From CAYLZN01 sp964387935 (GTDB taxonomy: Bacteria > Acidobacteriota > Vicinamibacteria > Vicinamibacterales > JAFNAJ01): a stretch of 19,062 nucleotides of DNA. Of the stretch, positions 14,948-19,062 are shown one piece after another (position 1 is the first letter of the stretch; the number at the start of each line of letters is the position of its first letter). Below the pieces are notes generated by a model. It was given only the letters and a program-made list of their open reading frames with translations. It had not been told where the DNA came from and ran no database searches. Made by a program: the position numbers and the translations under genes. The stretch covers positions 1 to 19,062 of the forward strand of contig CAYLZN010000084.1 of the NCBI GenBank assembly GCA_964387935.1. Reading direction: 5' to 3'.

Positions 14948-17530
14948 ATGCTCGCGGACCGCCTCCCGGATCACGCCCGGCCTACCAGCGACGAGCTGCT
15001 GGGTCGATTCCTCGACCACACGGCCGACCTCGGGCTCGAGCTGTATCCGGCGCAGGAAGAGGCCATCCTCGCCCTGCTCGACGGCCAGAACGTCATCCTG
15101 AACACCCCGACGGGCTCCGGGAAGTCGCTCGTGGCCGCGGCCATGCTCTTCGCCGCCATCGCGCGGGGCGAGCGGGCGGTCTACACCTGCCCCATCAAGG
15201 CACTCGTGAACGAGAAGTGGCGTGACCTGTGCCGCGACTTCGGCCCCGAGCTCGTCGGCCTCTCGACCGGCGACGCCACGGTGAACCGCGACGCGCCCAT
15301 CCTGTGCTGCACGGCTGAAATCCTGTCCAACATCGCTCTGCGCGAGGGGCCGGATGCCGGCGTCGACCACGTGGTCATGGACGAGTTCCACTACTACGCG
15401 GACCGCGAGCGAGGCGTGGCGTGGCAGACGCCGCTGTTGACGCTCCCGCAGACACGCGTCCTGCTGATGTCGGCCACGCTCGGCGACACGCGCTTCTTCG
15501 AAGAAGCGATCACCTCACTCAACGGGCGGCCCACGGCGACCATCCGCTCCGGCGAGCGTCCCGTGCCGCTCGAGTACGCCTACTCGGAAATCCCGCTCGC
15601 TCATACCGTCGAAAAGCTGGTGGACGAGCGGAAGGTGCCCGTGTACGTGGTGCACTTCACGCAGGCGGATGCGGCCGCCAGCGCGCAGGATTTCACGAGC
15701 CTCAAGATCGCCACCCGCGAGGAGAAGGCGGCCATCGCCGAGACGATTGCCCGGTTCTCCTTCTCGAGCCCTTACGGCGCCAACATCCGGAAGTGGCTGC
15801 GCCACGGCATCGGGCTCCACCACGCGGGGCTCCTGCCGAAGTACCGGCTGCTGGTCGAGCAGCTCGCGCAGCGCGGCCTGCTCAAGGTCATCTGCGGTAC
15901 CGACACCCTCGGGGCCGGCATCAACGTGCCCATCCGCACGGTGCTCTTCACGCGGCTGTGCAAGTTCGACGGGCAGAAGACGGCCATCCTCAGCGCGCGC
16001 GATTTTCATCAGATCGGAGGCCGGGCCGGGCGCAAGGGGTTCGACGATGTGGGGTACGTGGTCGTGCAGGCGCCCGAGCACGTGATCGAGAACCTCCGGT
16101 TGAGCGACAAGGCGGCGCGCGAGGGCAAGAAGGTCGTCAAGCGCAAGCCGCCCGAGCACAACTTCGTCAACTGGGATCTGAACACGTTCAAGCGGCTGAT
16201 GGGCGCCATGCCCGAACAGCTCGTCTCGCGATTCCAGGTGTCGCACGGCATGCTGCTCAACGTGCTGAGTCGCCGCGGCGACGGCTGCGGGGCGATGCGC
16301 AGCCTCATTCGCACCTGCCACGAGTCGGCTGTCGCGAAGGCCACCCACCGCCGCCGCGCGTGGCAGCTCTTTCGCGCCCTGGTCTCGCGCCGCATCGTCG
16401 AGATCGTGCCCCGCCGCGAGGACGGGTCGGTCCTGCAGGTGAACGTCGCACTGCAGGACGACTTCTCGATGGACCAGGCCCTCTCGCTGTACCTGATCGA
16501 GACGCTGCCGCGGCTCGACCCCGAGTCACCGGACTATGTGCTCGACGTCCTGACGCTCGTCGAAGCCATCCTCGAGAACCCCGAGATCATCCTGCGGCGG
16601 CAGCTCGACCGCATCAAGGACGAGGCGATCGCTCGCATGAAGGCCGAGGGTCTCGAGTACGAGCAGCGGATGGCCGAACTGGAGAAGCTCGAGTACCCGA
16701 AACCCCTGCGCGATTTCATCTACGACACCTTCAACGCGTTCGCGGACGAGCACCCCTGGGTGGGCCAGGAGAACATCCGTCCGAAGTCCATCGCGCGAGA
16801 GATGTACGAGCAGTTCCGGTCGTTCGACGAGTACGTGCTCGACTACGACCTCGAGCGGTCCGAGGGCCTGCTCCTGCGCCACCTGAATTCCGCCTACAAG
16901 GTGCTGGCGCAAACGGTGCCCGACCAGTGGAAGACGCCCGACGTGGTCGAGATGGAGTGGTACCTGCGAGCGCTGCTCCGGCGCGTGGACTCGAGCCTCG
17001 AGGACGAATGGCGGCGGATGCGCGATCCGTCGTATCAGGCGGAGGCGGCGCCGGACGCGCGCGCCGACCAGCCGCGCAGGGGCGAGCCGGCCGCCGTGAG
17101 CGACTGGACCCGGGACACGCGCGCGTTCACCGCGGCGATTCGCACCGAAATCTTCACGTTCCTGAGGGCATGGGCCCGTGGCGCCGACGAGGCCGCACTC
17201 GCAGCGCTGGGCCAGCCCGCGGACGAACAGGCCGCGTGGACTCCGGCGGCCCTGCGGGCCGCGGCGGAGGCCTATCGCGCCGACCACGCCGCGGTCCGAT
17301 TCGATCCCGAGGCGCGCAACCTGCGTCACACCCACGTCACGCCCGCGCCAGACGGTCGGACGTGGCGCGTGCAGCAGGTGCTCGTGGACCCGGACCTGCA
17401 CAATGACTGGCTCGCCGACTTCGTCGTCGATCTGGGCGCGTCGCGCAACGGGGAGCGGCCGGTGATGGCCCTGCGCTACCTCGGGCCCGTGGCCGGCGTC
17501 GATGATCCAGCCACGGCACCTGCCGAATAG
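14948..17530 (+). CDS. Ski2-like DEAD/DEAH-box (DEFH) helicase with DUF3516-type C-terminus
   Basis: This 860-residue superfamily 2 helicase carries a Q-like region, YPAQEEAI (33-40), motif I TPTGSGKS (53-60), motif Ia CPIKALVNEK, motif II DEFH (145-148), motif III SAT (175-177), GTDTLGAGINVP (motif V region) and motif VI QIGGRAGR (355-362). The DExH box and domain spacing suggest a Ski2-type 3'-to-5' helicase working on RNA. From about residue 400 the sequence follows the long helical C-terminal part that I recognise as DUF3516 (NFVNWDLNTFKRLMGAMPEQLVSRF). Its function is not established. The frame opens at ATG 14948, which precedes the conserved N-terminus by the expected length. The Shine-Dalgarno is poor, and the leader contains the heptamer repeat. 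It is convergent with the M20 gene, 13 bases away. Confidence 0.92.
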   Translation: MLADRLPDHARPTSDELLGRFLDHTADLGLELYPAQEEAILALLDGQNVILNTPTGSGKSLVAAAMLFAAIARGERAVYTCPIKALVNEKWRDLCRDFGPELVGLSTGDATVNRDAPILCCTAEILSNIALREGPDAGVDHVVMDEFHYYADRERGVAWQTPLLTLPQTRVLLMSATLGDTRFFEEAITSLNGRPTATIRSGERPVPLEYAYSEIPLAHTVEKLVDERKVPVYVVHFTQADAAASAQDFTSLKIATREEKAAIAETIARFSFSSPYGANIRKWLRHGIGLHHAGLLPKYRLLVEQLAQRGLLKVICGTDTLGAGINVPIRTVLFTRLCKFDGQKTAILSARDFHQIGGRAGRKGFDDVGYVVVQAPEHVIENLRLSDKAAREGKKVVKRKPPEHNFVNWDLNTFKRLMGAMPEQLVSRFQVSHGMLLNVLSRRGDGCGAMRSLIRTCHESAVAKATHRRRAWQLFRALVSRRIVEIVPRREDGSVLQVNVALQDDFSMDQALSLYLIETLPRLDPESPDYVLDVLTLVEAILENPEIILRRQLDRIKDEAIARMKAEGLEYEQRMAELEKLEYPKPLRDFIYDTFNAFADEHPWVGQENIRPKSIAREMYEQFRSFDEYVLDYDLERSEGLLLRHLNSAYKVLAQTVPDQWKTPDVVEMEWYLRALLRRVDSSLEDEWRRMRDPSYQAEAAPDARADQPRRGEPAAVSDWTRDTRAFTAAIRTEIFTFLRAWARGADEAALAALGQPADEQAAWTPAALRAAAEAYRADHAAVRFDPEARNLRHTHVTPAPDGRTWRVQQVLVDPDLHNDWLADFVVDLGASRNGERPVMALRYLGPVAGVDDPATAPAE

Positions 17531-17543
17531 CGTCCCGTGTGCC

Positions 17544-18989
17544 CTACCGAATCCGCGCCGGCGCCTTCTGGCCGGGCGGAATCAGGGGCACGTACACCAG
17601 CGGCTCTCGCACGGTCTTGAAGTCGGCCTGGGCCTGCGCGACGAGCGGGGCCGACGCGTAGAGATCGACCGCCGCTCCAGCGAGCGCCTTGGCGGCGACC
17701 ATCATCCCTTTTTCGCCGATGCTCGTCCCGGTGCACGCGACGATCTGCCAGCTGTGCCCGGGCGCCCCGAACGTGTGAGTGGCCGCCGTCAACTGCCCAA
17801 CCGGCTTGAACCAGGAGATGATGCCGACGTCGGTGGACGCCACGCCCTGGAACGGCTGGTCCGGCAGCGGCTCGACGACCTCCGACAGGGCCCGGTCGAA
17901 GGCGCGCCCCAGCGGCTCCTGGGTCTTGCGGGCGAACGCCTTTTCGTCCTGGGTGAACCTCGGGGCGCCCACCAGTTCGAGGTTGCGCTGGATGACCTCG
18001 GACAGCGTGCGGTTGGGCAGCACCTCGTACATGTCCGCATCGACCTGCACGGCGACGAGCTTCGTGCGCGTCATCATGGCGGCCCCCTGGGCGACCTCCT
18101 TGACCCACTCGAAGTACCGCACCACGTCCTCGTGCTTGTTCGCCCGGATGTAGTACCAGACCTCGGCGGACGGCGGGACGACGTTGGGCTGCCCCCCGCC
18201 ATTGGTAACCACGTAGTGGATGCGTGCGTCCTCCCTGACGTGCTCGCGCATGTAGTTGACGCCGACGTTCATCAACTCGACGGCGTCGAGCGCGCTGCGG
18301 CCCTCGTGTGGTGAGGCCGACGCATGCGCCGGCAGGCCCTCGAACCGGAACTTCACCGACACGTTGGCCTTGGTGTACCCGAACGACGAGGCCGTGCGGT
18401 CGCCGGCATGCCAGGCCAGGACGACGTCGCTGTCGTCGAACACGCCGCCGAGCTGCATGTACGTCTTGCCGAGACCGGTCTCCTCGGCCGGCGTGCCGTA
18501 TAGGCGGATCGTGCCCCTGACCTGGCCCGCGGCGAGCGCCTGCTTCACGGCGATGGCCGCCGCCGTGCTGGCCGTGCCGAACACGCTGTGCCCGCAGCCG
18601 TGCCCCGCACCGGCGCCCGGACGCTCCCGGCGCTCCGGCACGGCCTCCTGCGACAGGCCGGGCAGGGCGTCGTACTCTGCCAGGATCGAGATGACCGGCT
18701 TGCCACTCCCATAGCTGCCCACGAAGGCCGTCGGCATGCCCGCGAGTCCTTCCTCGACGGTGAAGCCGTGCGCCTTCAGCAGGTCGATCAGTTCGCGAGA
18801 CGACTTCACCTCGTCCAGGCCGGTCTCCGCCCAGGACCAGATGTTGCGGTTGACGCGCCTGAGCGTGTCGGCGTTGGCGTCGATCCAGGCGAGCGCGGCA
18901 GCCTTTGGCGGGCTCGTCTGGGCGGCGGCGTCGGCGACGAGCAATGCGGGAGCCAGGGTCAGGACCAGCGCGGCATGGAGCGTGGGCAT
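17544..18989 (-). CDS. Secreted M20-family metallopeptidase/amidohydrolase (AbgB-like)
   Basis: This 481-residue protein has a signal peptide (ALVLTLAPALLVADAAAQ, cleavage near Ala23), so it acts in the periplasm or outside. The M20D metal-site motifs are GAGHGCGHSVFG (127-138, with Cys132 and His134 as likely metal ligands), GTPAEE (165-170, catalytic/ligand Glu), WHAGD (His194) and GLPAHASASPHEG (dimerisation domain His222). THTFGAPGHSWQ near the end supplies the last ligand region. The overall text resembles p-aminobenzoyl-glutamate hydrolase subunit B and IAA-amino acid hydrolases, which release amino acids from N-acyl conjugates. The substrate here is open, and the signal peptide sets it apart from cytosolic AbgB. 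ATG 18989 has GAGG about 8 bases upstream. A 46-base palindrome lies 27 bases before the start. Confidence 0.9.
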   Translation of the reverse strand: MPTLHAALVLTLAPALLVADAAAQTSPPKAAALAWIDANADTLRRVNRNIWSWAETGLDEVKSSRELIDLLKAHGFTVEEGLAGMPTAFVGSYGSGKPVISILAEYDALPGLSQEAVPERRERPGAGAGHGCGHSVFGTASTAAAIAVKQALAAGQVRGTIRLYGTPAEETGLGKTYMQLGGVFDDSDVVLAWHAGDRTASSFGYTKANVSVKFRFEGLPAHASASPHEGRSALDAVELMNVGVNYMREHVREDARIHYVVTNGGGQPNVVPPSAEVWYYIRANKHEDVVRYFEWVKEVAQGAAMMTRTKLVAVQVDADMYEVLPNRTLSEVIQRNLELVGAPRFTQDEKAFARKTQEPLGRAFDRALSEVVEPLPDQPFQGVASTDVGIISWFKPVGQLTAATHTFGAPGHSWQIVACTGTSIGEKGMMVAAKALAGAAVDLYASAPLVAQAQADFKTVREPLVYVPLIPPGQKAPARIR

Positions 18990-19016
18990 GCGTGAACCTC
19001 GGGGTCAGGTCTTTAC

Positions 19017-19062
19017 TTGTAGCACGTGGCCGCGTGTGCGCGCACGCGGCCACGTGCTACAA
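19017..19062. repeat. Perfect 20-bp inverted repeat at the window end
   Basis: Left arm 19017-19036 (TTGTAGCACGTGGCCGCGTG) is the exact reverse complement of 19043-19062, around a 6-base TGCGCG centre. Each arm contains CACGTG. No T-tract follows on the minus strand, so a simple intrinsic terminator is unlikely. It directly abuts GGGGTCAGGTCTTTAC (19001-19016). It could be an intergenic REP/MITE-like repeat or a regulatory site for the M20 gene. Confidence 0.85.

Noticed and set aside
1..19062. tRNA, rRNA, riboswitch, transposase or phage genes
   Set aside because: I looked for them and found no supporting sequence in either strand.

Overview
This is a GC-rich window (clearly above 60% G+C by eye) with no tRNA, rRNA, CRISPR array or transposase gene. 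The gene set fits a Gram-negative, soil-type bacterium. It includes a Tat-exported molybdenum hydroxylase, a Ser/Thr kinase with a long TPR tail, an outer-membrane beta-barrel protein, a DUF3516 helicase and a secreted M20 peptidase. The style most resembles Acidobacteriota (Vicinamibacteria-like). That assignment is inference from gene families and composition, not a proven placement. Two runs of 10 N show that this is a draft scaffold.

Layout. (1) 1-5159, minus strand: a tight operon, read right to left. It encodes the small [2Fe-2S] subunit with a Tat signal, the large molybdopterin subunit and the medium FAD subunit of a PaoABC/YagTSR-like periplasmic oxidoreductase. Five bases further on comes an OLD-family (YbjD-like) ATPase/nuclease that runs off the left edge. 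(2) 5160-5471: divergent intergenic region. (3) 5472-8923, plus strand: a membrane Ser/Thr kinase with TolB-like and TPR regions, overlapping by 4 bases (GTGA) with a RimJ/RimL-type acetyltransferase. (4) 8932-10071, minus strand: a DACNV-type protein related to diadenylate cyclases. It is divergent, by only 17 bases, from (5) 10089-13895, plus strand: a MltF-like lipoprotein lytic transglycosylase with an extracellular solute-binding domain, then a dicarboxylate/amino-acid symporter-like permease fused to another solute-binding domain. (6) 14009-14872: an outer-membrane beta-barrel protein with heptamer tandem repeats in both flanking gaps. (7) 14948-17530: a Ski2-like DEFH helicase with a DUF3516-type C-terminus. 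(8) 17544-18989, minus strand: a secreted M20 amidohydrolase. (9) The window ends in a perfect 20-bp-arm palindrome.

The most useful observations are these. Both N gaps are flanked by short identical ends (5 and 6 bases). Merging those ends restores intact reading frames and shows that the apparent frameshift in the symporter gene is an assembly artefact. The restored symporter is a rare permease-plus-binding-protein fusion whose NMDGT signature is replaced. It sits beside a transglycosylase carrying the same kind of binding domain and a divergent DAC-family sensor, which together form a candidate cell-wall/solute-sensing module. That functional link is inferred from gene order only.
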